Assembly: GCF_001969855.1 (NCBI RefSeq) | Contig: NZ_MRBL01000018.1 | Coordinates: 1-64,000, forward strand | Origin: Bacillus haynesii | Lineage (GTDB): Bacteria > Bacillota > Bacilli > Bacillales > Bacillaceae | Direction: 5' to 3' | DNA: 64,000 nucleotides | Shown here: positions 8,018 through 17,560 of the stretch, one piece after another | Numbering within the stretch: the stretch's first letter is position 1 | How the letters are laid out: the number at the start of each line of letters is the position of its first letter | Notes under the pieces: model-generated | Seen by the model: the letters and a program-made list of their open reading frames with translations, nothing else | The model's database searches: none | Told to the model about the DNA's origin: nothing | Position numbers and translations under genes: made by a program

Positions 8018-8242
8018 TTAGAGCTCTAGCTCACCCATTCGAAGAAGTTCAACAACAGCTTGCGAACGGCCTTTCACTCCCAATTTTTGCATCGCATTGG
8101 AAATGTGATTACGTACAGTTTTTTCACTTATAAAGAGCTCGCTTGCGATTTCCTTTGTTGTCTTGTCTTGAACGAGCAATTCGAACACTTCTCTTTCTCT
8201 TTTTGTTAGCAGCGGCTTTGATTGAAACTCTTTCTCCTTCAA
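8018..8242 (-). CDS. gerE: GerE, late mother-cell transcription regulator
   Basis: A 74-residue LuxR-type helix-turn-helix protein without a receiver domain: [34 protein letters not shown], then [23 protein letters not shown]. It activates and represses sigK-dependent coat genes at the end of sporulation. The start is a TTG at 8240-8242 with AGGAGGG nine bases upstream. A good sigK promoter lies 67 bases upstream. Length equals that of B. subtilis GerE. Confidence 0.97.
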   Translation of the reverse strand: MKEKEFQSKPLLTKREREVFELLVQDKTTKEIASELFISEKTVRNHISNAMQKLGVKGRSQAVVELLRMGELEL

Positions 8243-8308
8243 GTATTGTAACCCTCCTTGCTAAGGTGAGAGCTGATCTGAAACGAATGGGTTTCGATAT
8301 AGTCGTGA

Positions 8309-8339
8309 TATCATATGAAACATACGCAAGGTCGGTGAC
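8309..8339 (-). promoter_or_regulatory. SigK-type promoter of gerE
   Basis: On the minus strand GTCACC (8334-8339), a 16-base spacer, and CATATGATA (8309-8317), which fits the sigK -10 pattern CATANNNTA. Confidence 0.7.
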
Positions 8340-8417
8340 GTTTCTGACGGAGAAAAGGGTTCCCTCAAACACCTATTTTTCAAATCATAACACAAGCATC
8401 GTGTCAGGGCTGAACTT

Positions 8418-9113
8418 CTAAGGAAGACATTTTAAAATCCAGGAGATCAGCCGCCATCTCTTCGTAATATATGCGTGCGTCTTCTTTTTCTGCACAGCAC
8501 TGATGATTTGTGCAGCCGCTTTTTCGGGCGAAGCCGACCAAAGGTGATCACCTTTTGCAAGCGCTGTGTCCACGAAGCCGGGCTAAATTTCAGTGACTGC
8601 AATTTCATCGCAACCGAGTTTTTTCACTTTTTGACGGAGTCCCTTTAAGTAATTAGAAACAAATGCTTTTGAGGCGGCATAGGTGACGGCCCCTCCGCTT
8701 CCCCTCAGCGCGGCGATGGATGAAATGCCGACTAAATGCCCTCTCCCGTTTTCGATAAAATGCTCCATCAACATGTTCGAGCAGGACACAAATCCCGTCA
8801 CATTAACATCGATCGTTTCCTTTTCTTGGCTCCAATCCATTTCGCCTTCCAAATATCCAACACCTGAACAGATGAAGACTGCGTCTGCCCAATTCATCTC
8901 ATCAAGCAGTTCTTTCAACAGTATAGACGAGCGTTCGCTGTCGGCTGTATCGACCTTTTTAATGTATGAAGGTCCAGGGAGATCGTCACGCAATTTGGCG
9001 AGCAGTTCATACCGTCTTGCAGCAAGACCGACCTCCACTCCTGCGGCTGACAGCTGCTTGGCAAGCGCTTTGCCGATTCCGAAACTCGCGCCGATGATCA
9101 TCGCTTTTTTCAT
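8418..9113 (-). pseudogene. Short-chain dehydrogenase gene with an in-frame amber stop
   Basis: The first 176 codons encode a classical SDR: the nucleotide motif GASFGIG near residue 8, the catalytic Ser in GISSIAALRG, and Tyr/Lys in TYAASKAF. A TAG at 8583-8585 follows VTEI. The same frame then continues for 55 codons with PGFVDTALAKG, EKAAAQIISAVQKKK and KRWRLISWILKCLP to a stop at 8418-8420. That is the expected SDR C-terminus with its PGFVDT motif. CAG to TAG would explain the change, because Gln is common before PGF (inference). The truncated product lacks the substrate loop and is probably inactive. The gene sits between gerE and ysmA, a site with no such gene in B. subtilis. Confidence 0.85.
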
Positions 9114-9130
9114 TTTCCTCTCCCTGTCAA

Positions 9131-9601
9131 TTATTTCTCAGGAAATGAGACATTGCCAAGCAGTTTTGCTTTTTGTTCGTCTGTCCATTGCACGGGTTTT
9201 CCCGTATCTTTCGCAATTTGCACCATAACCGCCATTCCTGTAAAGCAAAGGGCACCTTCCCCATTTTTCGCCGCATAATGGAGTGTGAGCGAGGCATTGC
9301 CGACAGATGCTGTTTTGACGCCGATTTTCAAATGCTCATGAAGCATGACCTGCTGAAAATAATCACATTGCTGGCTCGCCACGACGGGAATTGCCGCGCT
9401 ATTCCCGTCTGAAAGGCGGTCCATGACGCCCAGGTGCTTAAAATAGGAAATTCTCGCTTCCTCGAAGTAGACAAACGGTGTGACATTGTTCATATGACCG
9501 AACATGTCCGTTTCTGAAAAACGGACGGATACTTCATCAAAAAAAGAAAATGACTGACACCATGTATCAAACGGTTCTTCAATATATCCCGGCAGCTTCA
9601 T
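9131..9601 (-). CDS. ysmA: YsmA, hotdog-fold acyl-CoA thioesterase
   Basis: A 156-residue single hotdog domain of the 4-hydroxybenzoyl-CoA thioesterase type. The family signature VRFSETDMFGHMNNVTPFVYFEEARI contains the catalytic Asp/Glu region and the long central helix. The natural substrate is unknown; acyl-CoA hydrolysis is inferred from the family. In B. subtilis ysmA also lies between gerE and sdhB. A terminator after sdhB separates it from the sdh operon. Confidence 0.85.
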   Translation of the reverse strand: MKLPGYIEEPFDTWCQSFSFFDEVSVRFSETDMFGHMNNVTPFVYFEEARISYFKHLGVMDRLSDGNSAAIPVVASQQCDYFQQVMLHEHLKIGVKTASVGNASLTLHYAAKNGEGALCFTGMAVMVQIAKDTGKPVQWTDEQKAKLLGNVSFPEK

Positions 9602-9625
9602 TGTTTTTCATCCCCTTTGGTCATA

Positions 9626-9660
9626 AAAACACCTCTTCGGCTTGAAGAGGTGCGTTTTTT
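9626..9660 (-). terminator. Terminator of the sdhCAB operon
   Basis: AACACCTCTTC ... GAAGAGGTGCGTTTTTT. It lies directly downstream of the sdhB stop codon and can work in either direction. Confidence 0.8.
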
Positions 9661-9664
9661 CGTG

Positions 9665-10429
9665 TTATTCCGTGTTGTCGCTTCCGAAGAAGTTTTTAAA
9701 CGCCTGAACGGTCGTATCCCTGTTTAACGCAGCGATTGAGGTTGTGAGCGGGATGCCTTTCGGACATGACTGCACACAGTTTTGCGAATTTCCGCATTCG
9801 GCCAGTCCGCCGTCCCCCATAATCGCTTCAAGCCGTTCCGATTTGTTCATCGCGCCTGTCGGATGGGTGTTGAATAAGCGGACTTGCGAGAGCGGTGCAG
9901 GTCCCATAAAGTTTGTTTTATCGTTCACGTTTGGACAAGCTTCAAGACATACGCCGCAAGTCATGCATTTTGACAGCTCATAAGCCCACTGCCTTCTTCT
10001 TTCCGGCATTCTCGGTCCCGGTCCGAGGTCATATGTGCCGTCGATCGGCACCCATGCTTTGACTTTCTTTAATGAATCAAACATGCGGCTCCGGTCCACT
10101 TGAAGGTCGCGGACAACCGGGAATGTTTTCATCGGTTCAAGGCGGATCGGCTGCTCAAGCTGGTCAATCAGCGCTGTACAGGACTGTCTCGGCTTGCCGT
10201 TGATGACCATCGAGCAAGCGCCGCACACTTCCTCGAGACAGTTCATATCCCAAGCAATCGGCGACGTTTTTTCTCCTTTTGCATTAACCGGGTTCCTTCT
10301 GAGTTCCATCAAAGCGGAAATCACGTTCATATTCGGACGGTATGGAATTTCAAACTCTTCCTGGTAAGAATTAGAATCCGATGTATCCTGACGAGTGATG
10401 ATAAACTTGATTGTCTTATTTTCACTCAT
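9665..10429 (-). CDS. sdhB: Succinate dehydrogenase iron-sulfur subunit
   Basis: A 254-residue subunit carrying three Fe-S clusters of complex II. The 2Fe-2S ligands lie in CLEEVCGACSMVINGKPRQSC. The C-terminal part holds CMTCGVCLEACP and CGNSQNCVQSCPKG for the 4Fe-4S and 3Fe-4S clusters. It moves electrons from the FAD of SdhA to the membrane menaquinone site. Its start overlaps the end of sdhA by four bases, showing translational coupling. Confidence 0.97.
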   Translation of the reverse strand: MSENKTIKFIITRQDTSDSNSYQEEFEIPYRPNMNVISALMELRRNPVNAKGEKTSPIAWDMNCLEEVCGACSMVINGKPRQSCTALIDQLEQPIRLEPMKTFPVVRDLQVDRSRMFDSLKKVKAWVPIDGTYDLGPGPRMPERRRQWAYELSKCMTCGVCLEACPNVNDKTNFMGPAPLSQVRLFNTHPTGAMNKSERLEAIMGDGGLAECGNSQNCVQSCPKGIPLTTSIAALNRDTTVQAFKNFFGSDNTE

Positions 10430-12189
10430 GATTTCGCCACCTTTTTCTTCGAGTAATCCCGTTTACGCGGTGCGATTAATGAAACATCGACATCCTCATA
10501 ATGGAATTTCGGGGCTTCAAAATCGCCTGCATGTTTCGCCATTGTTGTTTTCAGCCATTCCTCGTCATTACGTTCAGGGAAATCCGGTTTATAATGGGCG
10601 CCGCGGCTCTCATTCCGGTTGTATGCACCGAGTGTGATCACCCGTGCTAATTGCAGCATGTTGTGCAGCTGGCGCGTGAATACGGCTCCCTGGTTGCTCC
10701 ATTTTGCCGTATCGTTGATATTGATGTTTTGGTAGCGCTCGGCAAGCTCTTGGATTTTTTCATCCGTTTTCAGCAGCTTGTCATTGTGGCGCACAACCGT
10801 CACGTTATCTGTCATCCATTCGCCGAGCTCTTTATGAAGGACATAAGCATTTTCATTGCCGTCCATTTTCATAATGTCAGCCCACTTGTCTTCTTCCTTT
10901 TTGACGTATGCATCGAAAACGGAAGAAGACAGATCTTCTGCGGATGTTTCAAGACCTTGAATGTATTCAACAGCTTTCGGACCTGCGACCATGCCGCCGT
11001 AAATGGCTGACAAGAGCGAATTCGCGCCCAGGCGGTTTCCGCCGTGCATTGAATAATCACATTCCCCTGCAGCAAACAGTCCAGGAATGTTGGTCATCTG
11101 ATTGTAGTCGACCCAGAGTCCGCCCATTGAGTAGTGGACCGCAGGGAAGATCTTCATCGGCAGCTTGCGCGGATCGTCACCCATGAATTTTTCATAGATT
11201 TCAATGATTCCGCCCAGCTTGATGTCCAATTCCTTCGGATCTTTATGGGAAAGATCGAGATAAACCATGTTTTCGCCGTTGATGCCAAGCTTTTGTCTGA
11301 CGCATACATCAAATATTTCACGCGTCGCAATATCACGCGGCACAAGGTTTCCGTATGCCGGATATTTCTCTTCAAGGAAATACCAAGGCTTGCCGTCTTT
11401 ATACGTCCAGACTCGTCCGCCTTCACCGCGCGCCGATTCGCTCATCAGCCGCAGCTTGTCGTCTCCCGGAATGGCGGTCGGGTGGATCTGGATGAATTCT
11501 CCGTTCGCGTAGTAAGCGCCCTGCTGGTAAACGATCGAAGCGGCTGACCCGGTATTGATCATCGAGTTCGTCGATTTTCCGAAGATGATGCCCGGTCCCC
11601 CGGTCGCCATGATGACTGCGTCTGAACGGAACGACTCGATTTCCATCGTCGTTAAATTTTGGGCGACGATGCCCCGGCACGCATTGTCATCATCAAGAAC
11701 GGCTCCGAGAAACTCCCAGCCTTCATATTTCGAAACAAGCCCTTCAACTTCGAAGCGGCGAACCTGCTCATCCAGCGCGTACAAGAGCTGCTGTCCGGTC
11801 GTCGCTCCCGCATATGCCGTTCTGTGATGCTGAGTTCCCCCGAAGCGCCGGAAGTCAAGCAGCCCTTCAGGTGTTCTGTTAAACATGACGCCCATGCGGT
11901 CAAGCAAATGAATGATCGACGGCGCTGCTTCACACATCGCTTTGACCGGCGGCTGGTTGGCCAGAAAGTCGCCTCCGTAAACCGTATCGTCAAAATGCTC
12001 CCAAGGGGAGTCGCCTTCACCTTTTGTATTGACCGCTCCGTTAATTCCGCCTTGCGCACATACGGAATGTGAGCGCTTAACGGGAACGATCGAAAATAGT
12101 TTTACATTTGTTCCTGCTTCCGCAGCTTTAATGGTCGCCATCAGACCTGCAAGTCCTCCGCCGACAACGATGATGCTTGAATTGCTCAT
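10426..12189 (-). CDS. sdhA: Succinate dehydrogenase flavoprotein subunit
   Basis: A 587-residue FAD subunit that oxidises succinate to fumarate in the TCA cycle. The N-terminal Rossmann motif is GGGLAGLMATIKAAEAG. The FAD-attachment region is RSHSVCAQGGINGA, the active-site segment is IQIHPTAIPG, and the C-terminus carries RNESRGAHYKPDFPERND. Length matches Bacillus SdhA. It lies between sdhC (33 bases upstream) and sdhB (4-base overlap) in the order sdhC-sdhA-sdhB. Many antisense open frames overlay it and are artefacts of GC-rich codon use. Confidence 0.97.
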   Translation of the reverse strand: MSNSSIIVVGGGLAGLMATIKAAEAGTNVKLFSIVPVKRSHSVCAQGGINGAVNTKGEGDSPWEHFDDTVYGGDFLANQPPVKAMCEAAPSIIHLLDRMGVMFNRTPEGLLDFRRFGGTQHHRTAYAGATTGQQLLYALDEQVRRFEVEGLVSKYEGWEFLGAVLDDDNACRGIVAQNLTTMEIESFRSDAVIMATGGPGIIFGKSTNSMINTGSAASIVYQQGAYYANGEFIQIHPTAIPGDDKLRLMSESARGEGGRVWTYKDGKPWYFLEEKYPAYGNLVPRDIATREIFDVCVRQKLGINGENMVYLDLSHKDPKELDIKLGGIIEIYEKFMGDDPRKLPMKIFPAVHYSMGGLWVDYNQMTNIPGLFAAGECDYSMHGGNRLGANSLLSAIYGGMVAGPKAVEYIQGLETSAEDLSSSVFDAYVKKEEDKWADIMKMDGNENAYVLHKELGEWMTDNVTVVRHNDKLLKTDEKIQELAERYQNININDTAKWSNQGAVFTRQLHNMLQLARVITLGAYNRNESRGAHYKPDFPERNDEEWLKTTMAKHAGDFEAPKFHYEDVDVSLIAPRKRDYSKKKVAKS

Positions 12190-12222
12190 GCCTGCCCCAC
12201 TCCCTCTAGTAATCTAGTTCTT

Positions 12223-12831
12223 TTACACAAATGCCAAAATCGCTCTCAGCCCTACATAGGACAGCACAACAAAGACTCCCATTGTCACAAACGTGGCGAT
12301 TCGCTGTGAGCGAGGAGAAACAGTGATTCCCCAAGTGACAGCAAACGACCATAAACCGTTTGAAAAGTGGAAGATTGTTGAGAGGACACCTACAATGTAA
12401 AAGCCGAGCATGATCGGGGAGCTCAAAATATCAGCCATCATGTCAAAGTTCACTTCTGCCCCCATTTGGGCGGCAATCCGTGTTTGCCACACGTGCCAGC
12501 TGACAAAAATCAAGGTAATGATTCCTGTAATCCGCTGCAGAACGAACATCCAGTTTCTAAAAAAGCCGAATCTGTTCGCATTATTTTTTGCTGTAAAAGC
12601 TATGTATACTCCATAAACAGCATGATAAATCAGCGGAAGGAAAATCACGAAGATTTCCAAAGCGTACCTGAACGGCAGGTTTTCCATAAAGTGAGCGGCG
12701 CTATTAAACGCCTCCTCTCCGCTTGCCGCAAAATGGTTGACAACCAAATGCTGGATTAAAAATATGCCTACCGGTATGACGCCAAGCAAAGAATGCAGTC
12801 TTCGATAAACAAACTCTCTGTTCCCGGCCAT
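12223..12831 (-). CDS. sdhC: Succinate dehydrogenase cytochrome b558 subunit
   Basis: A 202-residue membrane anchor with five predicted helices and conserved histidines (RRLHSLLG, FLIQHLVVNHF, FVSWHVW, IFHFSNGLW) that bind two b-type hemes. It anchors SdhAB and reduces menaquinone. Bacillus complex II has this single large anchor instead of separate C and D subunits. It is the first gene of the operon and has a leader of about 95 bases from a strong promoter at 12932-12960. Confidence 0.95.
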   Translation of the reverse strand: MAGNREFVYRRLHSLLGVIPVGIFLIQHLVVNHFAASGEEAFNSAAHFMENLPFRYALEIFVIFLPLIYHAVYGVYIAFTAKNNANRFGFFRNWMFVLQRITGIITLIFVSWHVWQTRIAAQMGAEVNFDMMADILSSPIMLGFYIVGVLSTIFHFSNGLWSFAVTWGITVSPRSQRIATFVTMGVFVVLSYVGLRAILAFV

Positions 12832-12931
12832 TGCTTTACCCCCTAGTTGAAAAGTGCAGTAAAAATGAAAGGTCTCCTATCCCCCGTCCTGTTTCAAATA
12901 TCGCACTTTGTTAAGTTTTTATGACAATTTC

Positions 12932-12960
12932 ATTTTACTCCTATGAGAAATAGGCGTCAA
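12932..12960 (-). promoter_or_regulatory. Sigma-A promoter of sdhCAB
   Basis: On the minus strand TTGACG (12955-12960), a 17-base spacer, and TAAAAT (12932-12937). The spacer contains the inverted repeat CCTAT/ATAGG. The rest of the 300-base sdhC-yslB gap is AT-rich and shows only the yslB promoter region. Confidence 0.8.
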
Positions 12961-13132
12961 GAAAACGCGTACATAAATTGAAATTTTCTAAAATTTAATC
13001 ATATTTTTGAAAATTTTATTTTATCAAAATATAAATATATCAGATTTTTTTCTTTCTAAATGCATGTCCCCGCTGTAATCTTTCACCCCATTTAAGCTAT
13101 AATAAACGGAGAAAAGAGGGGAGACATTGGAT

Positions 13133-13576
13133 ATGAACAAATATGAAGCAAACTTAGCGCAATTAAAAGAGCTGGAAGTCTCCGCATATGGCTATGAGTT
13201 GATCAGGGAAGTGCTGCTTCCCGATATGCTGGGACAAGACTACGCAGATATGATGTACTGGGCGGGAAAAAAGCTCGCCCGCAAGTTCCCGCTTGAATCC
13301 AGGGAGGATCTTCCCGCTTTCTTTCTGGATGCAGGCTGGGGAACGCTTACGATCGTCCATTCAAAAAAACAGGAGCTTGAGTTTGAGCTCGAAGGCCCGC
13401 TGGTCTCAAACCGCCTCAAGTATCAAAAGGAACCCTGCTTTCAGCTTGAAGCCGGATTTATCGCTGAGCAAATCCAGCTGATGAACGAACAAATTGCCGA
13501 ATCGTATGAACAAGTGAAAAAAAGAGCCGGAAAAGTTGTTTTAACGGTGAAATGGGATTTGAAAGACCCGGCATAA
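13133..13576 (+). CDS. yslB: YslB, conserved protein of the DUF2507/V4R-like family
   Basis: A 147-residue soluble protein with no signal peptide. The ATG at 13133 has GGGGAG nine bases upstream; a TTG two codons earlier is closer than ideal. YslB proteins are Bacillales-specific and belong to the 4-vinyl-reductase/heme-NO-like superfamily (DUF2507). The molecular function is unknown. It is the only plus-strand gene between sdh and lysC, and a TATAAT lies at 13098-13103. A bidirectional terminator separates it from lysC. Confidence 0.85.
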   Translation: MNKYEANLAQLKELEVSAYGYELIREVLLPDMLGQDYADMMYWAGKKLARKFPLESREDLPAFFLDAGWGTLTIVHSKKQELEFELEGPLVSNRLKYQKEPCFQLEAGFIAEQIQLMNEQIAESYEQVKKRAGKVVLTVKWDLKDPA

Positions 13577-13582
13577 CCATGC

Positions 13583-13618
13583 AAAAAAAGGCGGAGACTG
13601 AAAAGTCCCGCCTTTTTC
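13583..13618. terminator. Bidirectional terminator between convergent yslB and lysC
   Basis: AAAAAAGGCGG...CCGCCTTTTT forms a hairpin with A and T runs on both sides, between the two convergent stop codons. Confidence 0.8.
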
Positions 13619-13621
13619 TTT

Positions 13622-14851
13622 TTAAATGACTGCTGTCTGCTTCGACAGTTCAAAAGCATCATGCAGCGCTTCAACGGCTTTCACCATATCGCCTTCGTTG
13701 ACGACAGTCGAAACTTTGATTTCGGACGTGCTGACCATTTTGACCTGGATGTTTTTTTCGGCAAGCACGGCGAACATTTCCGCTGCAACCCCCGGGTTGG
13801 AGATCATGCCTGAACCGACGATCGACACTTTGGCAAGCCTGTTTTCCGTTTCAATCTGTTCATAGTCGAGCGCGTCTTTGTATTCTTCGAGAACTTCGAC
13901 CGTCCGTTTTAAGTCTTCCGTTTTCACGGAGAAAGAAATCGACGTTTTGCTTGTGCTTGTCACCGATTGAATGATGATGTCAACGTTGATGTTCTGTTTG
14001 GCGAGCGTTGTAAAAATCGTTGACAGCGTCGTCAGGCCGCTCGCCAGGCCGCATACGGTCACGCGTGTGATCTGATCTTCAAATGCAATGCCTCTTACGA
14101 TTAAATTCTGTTCCACTGATGATTCCTCCTCGATTAATGTGCCGGCTTCTTTTTCGGTGCTTGAACGGACTTCCAAAGGCACCTGATAGTTTTTCGCAAA
14201 TTCAACAGCTCTCGGATGCAGGACGCCTGCTCCAAGATTGGCAAGCTCAAGCATTTCATCGTAGGAGATTCCGGCCAGCTTCCGCGCTGTTTTCACATAG
14301 CGGGGATCGGTCGTGAAAACCCCCGGTACATCGGTGTAAATGTCGCATTTATCGGCTTTCAGGGCAGCTGCAAGGGCAACGGCTGTCGTATCTGATCCGC
14401 CTCTGCCGAGCGTTGTGATTTCACCTTCCGCTGTGACGCCCTGGAATCCGGCGACAACGGCGATTTTCCCTTCATTCAGGCGCTCTTTCAGCTTGCCTGT
14501 ATCAATGTTCGTAACTCTTGCGTTACCGTGAATATCTTCGGTTTCGATGCCGGCCTGCCAGCCTGTATAAGAAACCGCATCATACCCCTTGTTCTGCAAA
14601 GCCATTGTCAACAGCGAAATTGTCACCTGTTCTCCTGTTGTCAGCAGCATATCCATTTCCCTGCTGCTCGGCTGTTCGGTGATTTCCTTAGCAAGTGCGA
14701 CGAGGGAGTCCGTCGATTTGCCCATCGCCGAAACGACGACGACAACATCATGACCGCGCTGTTTTTCTTCGATGACGCGGTTTGCGACATTCAATATTTT
14801 TTCCACTGACCCTACGGAAGTTCCGCCAAATTTTTGGACGATGAGACCCAT
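13622..14851 (-). CDS. lysC: Aspartokinase II (lysine-sensitive)
   Basis: A 409-residue enzyme phosphorylating aspartate at the head of the lysine, diaminopimelate, threonine and methionine pathway. The start MGLIVQKFGGTSVGS is the kinase signature. A second kinase block reads TTLGRGGSDTTAVALAAALKA, and two ACT domains (about 260-409) bind lysine. The open frame extends further upstream, but that part is riboswitch leader RNA, so the ATG at 14849-14851 is used. B. subtilis also makes a shorter beta subunit from an internal start in this gene; the same is likely here but not proven. It is controlled by an upstream L-box. Confidence 0.95.
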   Translation of the reverse strand: MGLIVQKFGGTSVGSVEKILNVANRVIEEKQRGHDVVVVVSAMGKSTDSLVALAKEITEQPSSREMDMLLTTGEQVTISLLTMALQNKGYDAVSYTGWQAGIETEDIHGNARVTNIDTGKLKERLNEGKIAVVAGFQGVTAEGEITTLGRGGSDTTAVALAAALKADKCDIYTDVPGVFTTDPRYVKTARKLAGISYDEMLELANLGAGVLHPRAVEFAKNYQVPLEVRSSTEKEAGTLIEEESSVEQNLIVRGIAFEDQITRVTVCGLASGLTTLSTIFTTLAKQNINVDIIIQSVTSTSKTSISFSVKTEDLKRTVEVLEEYKDALDYEQIETENRLAKVSIVGSGMISNPGVAAEMFAVLAEKNIQVKMVSTSEIKVSTVVNEGDMVKAVEALHDAFELSKQTAVI

Positions 14852-14936
14852 CAAATACCACCCTTTTTGTTTTCGTTCGTGCTTGTTTATGTATGAAGAG
14901 AAAAGCTTGACCAGCGGGCTGTACGGTTTTTTCGCA

Positions 14937-14974
14937 CAAAAAAAGCAATGAGAGAATTCCCTCATTGCTTTAAC
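14937..14974 (-). terminator. Attenuator terminator of the lysC riboswitch
   Basis: AAAGCAATGAGGGAATTCTCTCATTGC followed by a T run on the minus strand. This is the off-state terminator between the L-box aptamer and the lysC start codon. Confidence 0.85.
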
Positions 14975-14995
14975 CAACAAAAATGCCGATGATCT

Positions 14996-15179
14996 TAAAC
15001 AACGAGATAGCCCTCCAAGAAATGATTTCTTGACAGCCTTACATTTATTCAATGTAAAGCCAGCAGGAAAAACGAATGGATTTTTCCCCGCTTCGGCGAC
15101 GCTCCCCTTTCGGCTTTCTTCATCGGAATCCATCTTCCTCATCAAGCCTACTCTTGAAGTTCGCACCTCTATCTTCACC
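14996..15179 (-). promoter_or_regulatory. Lysine riboswitch (L-box) of lysC
   Basis: The minus strand opens GGTGAAGATAGAGGTGCGAAC. It then contains AGTAGGCTTGATGAGG, GGGGAGCGTCGCCGAAGCG, TTGAATAAATGTAAGGCTGTC and GGAGGGCTATCTCGTT. These are the hallmark conserved segments of the five-helix lysine aptamer. The closing arm AGATAG/CTATCT is intact. High lysine should favour the terminator at 14937-14974. Confidence 0.93.
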
Positions 15180-15243
15180 ATATCACACGATCTTATTATG
15201 AAATTAGTACAAATTCTATCAGATTCTTTTTAAAAGTTCAACA

Positions 15244-17016
15244 TTATTTTTTTAAAGCCTCTTCAATCAGCTGCGCCGTCTTCAGGGGAATGCCGAGCTT
15301 GCGGATATCTTCGGCGCTCGCTTCCTTCATTTTCTTAACGGAACCGAAATGTTTTAACAGCAGTTTTTTCCGCTGTTCACCGACGCCCGGTATGCCATCG
15401 AGCACCGATTGAAATGCGCTTTTTCCTCTGAGCTGCCTGTGGAAGCTGATCGCAAACCTGTGCACTTCATCCTGAATGCGCTGAAGCAGGTAAAATTCCT
15501 GGCTGTTCCGCTCAAGCTGCACGATCTCAAGGGGATCACCGATCAAAAGGTTGGATGTTCTGTGTTTATCGTCTTTCACCAGACCTGCAACAGGGACATC
15601 GAGACCCAATTCATTTTCCAGAACGTCAAGGGCAGCAGACACCTGGCCTTTTCCGCCGTCGATCAAAATTAAATCAGGCAGCGGCAGATTCTCTTTCAGC
15701 ACCCTTGTATATCTTCTTCTGATGACTTCGCGCATTGATCCGTAGTCGTCAGGACCTTCAACCGTCTTGATCTTATATTTTCGGTACTCTTTTTTATGCG
15801 GTTTTCCGTCGAGAAAGACGACCATGGCTGAAACAGGGTCCGTTCCTTGAATATTTGAATTATCAAACGCTTCAATTCTGTACGGCGTGTAGATGCCCAG
15901 CGCTTTGCCGAGCTTTTCAATCGCGCCGATCGTCCGCTCTTCATCCCGTTCAATGAGCGAAAACTTCTCTTTCAAAGCGAGCTTTGCATTTTTATGGGCA
16001 AGGAGCAGCAGGTCTTTTTTCGCTCCTCTTTTCGGCTGGCGCACGTTCACGTCCAAAAGCTCCTCAATCATGTCCTTATCGACGCTGTCAGGAACCAAAA
16101 TTTCCCTCGGAAGAAAATGGTTGTTTTTTGAGTAAAATTGCCCGATAAACGTCAAAAATTCCTCGTCTGCTTCCCTGTATAAAGGAAACATGCTGACATC
16201 CCTTTCAATCAATTTCCCCTGTCTGATGAAGAAGACCTGGACGCACATCCAGCCCTTGTTATACGAATAGGCAAATACATCGCGGTCAACCATGTCATTC
16301 AGCATCATTTTCTGTTTTTCCATCGTTGACTCGATATGGGCAATTTGATCGCGGAATTCTTTCGCCCGTTCAAACTGCAGGTTTTCCGAGGCTTCAAGCA
16401 TTTTTGCTTCAAGTTCTTTCTTGACTTCATTGTAGCCGCCCTTTAAAAAGCGGGTAATTTCTTCTGTGAGCTGTCTGTTTGTCTCCTCAGACACATCATA
16501 TACGCACGGCGCCAGACATTGCCCGAGATGATAGTACAAACAGACGCGGTCCGGCAGTTTGGCGCACTTTCTGAGCGGATAGAGGCGGTCCAGCAGCTTT
16601 TTTGTTTCCCTCGCAGCCTGGACATTGGGGTACGGTCCGAAATAGCGGCCTTTGTCTTTTTTGACCTTCCTCGTGACAATCAGCTTCGGATGCCGCTCGT
16701 TCGTGATTTTAATGAACGGGTAGCTTTTATCATCTTTCAGCATCACGTTATATTTCGGGTCGTACTTTTTGATTAAATTCATTTCAAGAATGAGCGCTTC
16801 GATGTTCGAGGATGTGACAATGTATTCGAAGTCTTCAATTTCACTGACAAGACGCTGTGTTTTGGCATCATGGGACCCGCTGAAATAAGAGCGGACCCTG
16901 TTTTTTAAGATTTTCGCTTTCCCGACGTAGATGACGGTATCCTGCCTGTCTTTCATTAAGTAGCAGCCAGGCTGATCCGGGAGAAGGGCCAGCTTTTCTT
17001 TGATTTTTTTGTTCAT
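15244..17016 (-). CDS. uvrC: Excinuclease ABC subunit C
   Basis: A 590-residue nucleotide-excision-repair nuclease that makes both incisions around lesions presented by UvrAB. The GIY-YIG domain is at 10-95 (GCYLMKD, VIYVGKA, EFEYIVT-type end). Cysteines near 160-180 ([23 protein letters not shown]) bind an Fe-S cluster. The UVR motif is [16 protein letters not shown]. The RNase H-like core includes [11 protein letters not shown] and [10 protein letters not shown]. The C-terminus carries paired HhH motifs ([19 protein letters not shown]). Start at the second of two adjacent ATGs, by homology. It lies downstream of trxA. Confidence 0.95.
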   Translation of the reverse strand: MNKKIKEKLALLPDQPGCYLMKDRQDTVIYVGKAKILKNRVRSYFSGSHDAKTQRLVSEIEDFEYIVTSSNIEALILEMNLIKKYDPKYNVMLKDDKSYPFIKITNERHPKLIVTRKVKKDKGRYFGPYPNVQAARETKKLLDRLYPLRKCAKLPDRVCLYYHLGQCLAPCVYDVSEETNRQLTEEITRFLKGGYNEVKKELEAKMLEASENLQFERAKEFRDQIAHIESTMEKQKMMLNDMVDRDVFAYSYNKGWMCVQVFFIRQGKLIERDVSMFPLYREADEEFLTFIGQFYSKNNHFLPREILVPDSVDKDMIEELLDVNVRQPKRGAKKDLLLLAHKNAKLALKEKFSLIERDEERTIGAIEKLGKALGIYTPYRIEAFDNSNIQGTDPVSAMVVFLDGKPHKKEYRKYKIKTVEGPDDYGSMREVIRRRYTRVLKENLPLPDLILIDGGKGQVSAALDVLENELGLDVPVAGLVKDDKHRTSNLLIGDPLEIVQLERNSQEFYLLQRIQDEVHRFAISFHRQLRGKSAFQSVLDGIPGVGEQRKKLLLKHFGSVKKMKEASAEDIRKLGIPLKTAQLIEEALKK

Positions 17017-17117
17017 CAAAAATCCTTCCTTGTTTCGGCGTTTTTCCTTTATTTCAGTTTACCATGACCGACCGTACGTTCGCCACAATTGGAGAAGGAA
17101 GATGGCGGTTTGTAAGA

Positions 17118-17152
17118 AAAAAGCGATCCCTTTGGAATCGCCTTTTTCACAG
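17118..17152 (-). terminator. Terminator downstream of trxA
   Basis: AAAAAGGCGATTCC...GGATCGCTTTTTT hairpin immediately past the trxA stop. Confidence 0.75.
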
Positions 17153-17161
17153 GTTTCTATT

Positions 17162-17476
17162 TTACAAATGTTTGTTGACCAGTTCTTCAAGCGCTTCTTT
17201 CGGTTTAAAGCCGACAGATGTTTCGACCACTTCGCCGTCTTTTAGTACGAGGAGAGTCGGAATGCTCATCACGCCGTATTTGCCGGCAGTTTCTTGGTTT
17301 TCGTCAACATCGATTTTTACGATTTTCAGTTTGTCTCCCATTTCTTGATCAAGCTCTTCAAGTACCGGCGCGATCATTTTACAAGGTCCGCACCAAGGAG
17401 CCCAGAAGTCGGCAAGAACTACGCCTTCACTTGTTTCAGATGAGAATGTTTGATCAGTTGCTTTTACGATAGCCAT
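17162..17476 (-). CDS. trxA: Thioredoxin
   Basis: A 104-residue cytoplasmic dithiol oxidoreductase with active site WCGPC (28-32), the buried Asp near 25, and the cis-Pro segment [11 protein letters not shown]. It reduces ribonucleotide reductase, peroxiredoxins and other proteins and is essential in B. subtilis. A sigB-type promoter is visible upstream, alongside a sigma-A -10 element TATACT at 17513-17518. The gene is monocistronic with its own terminator. Confidence 0.97.
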   Translation of the reverse strand: MAIVKATDQTFSSETSEGVVLADFWAPWCGPCKMIAPVLEELDQEMGDKLKIVKIDVDENQETAGKYGVMSIPTLLVLKDGEVVETSVGFKPKEALEELVNKHL

Positions 17477-17560
17477 TCTTTCATTCCTCCAATTGTGAAA
17501 TTATGCTTTTTAGTATAGCATCTCCCTTTGGTTCACGCTAACATAATGCTTGATTATACG

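Noticed and set aside
8124-8372. 82-codon frame overlapping gerE
   Set aside because: Out of frame with GerE and covering its sigK promoter; GerE has exact family length and motifs.
10100-12217. Many antisense open frames over sdhA and sdhB
   Set aside because: Shadows of strongly biased GC-rich codons; no ribosome sites or protein-like composition.
14852-15181. Long N-terminal extension of lysC
   Set aside because: The extension is the lysine riboswitch and its terminator; homology starts at MGLIVQKFGG.
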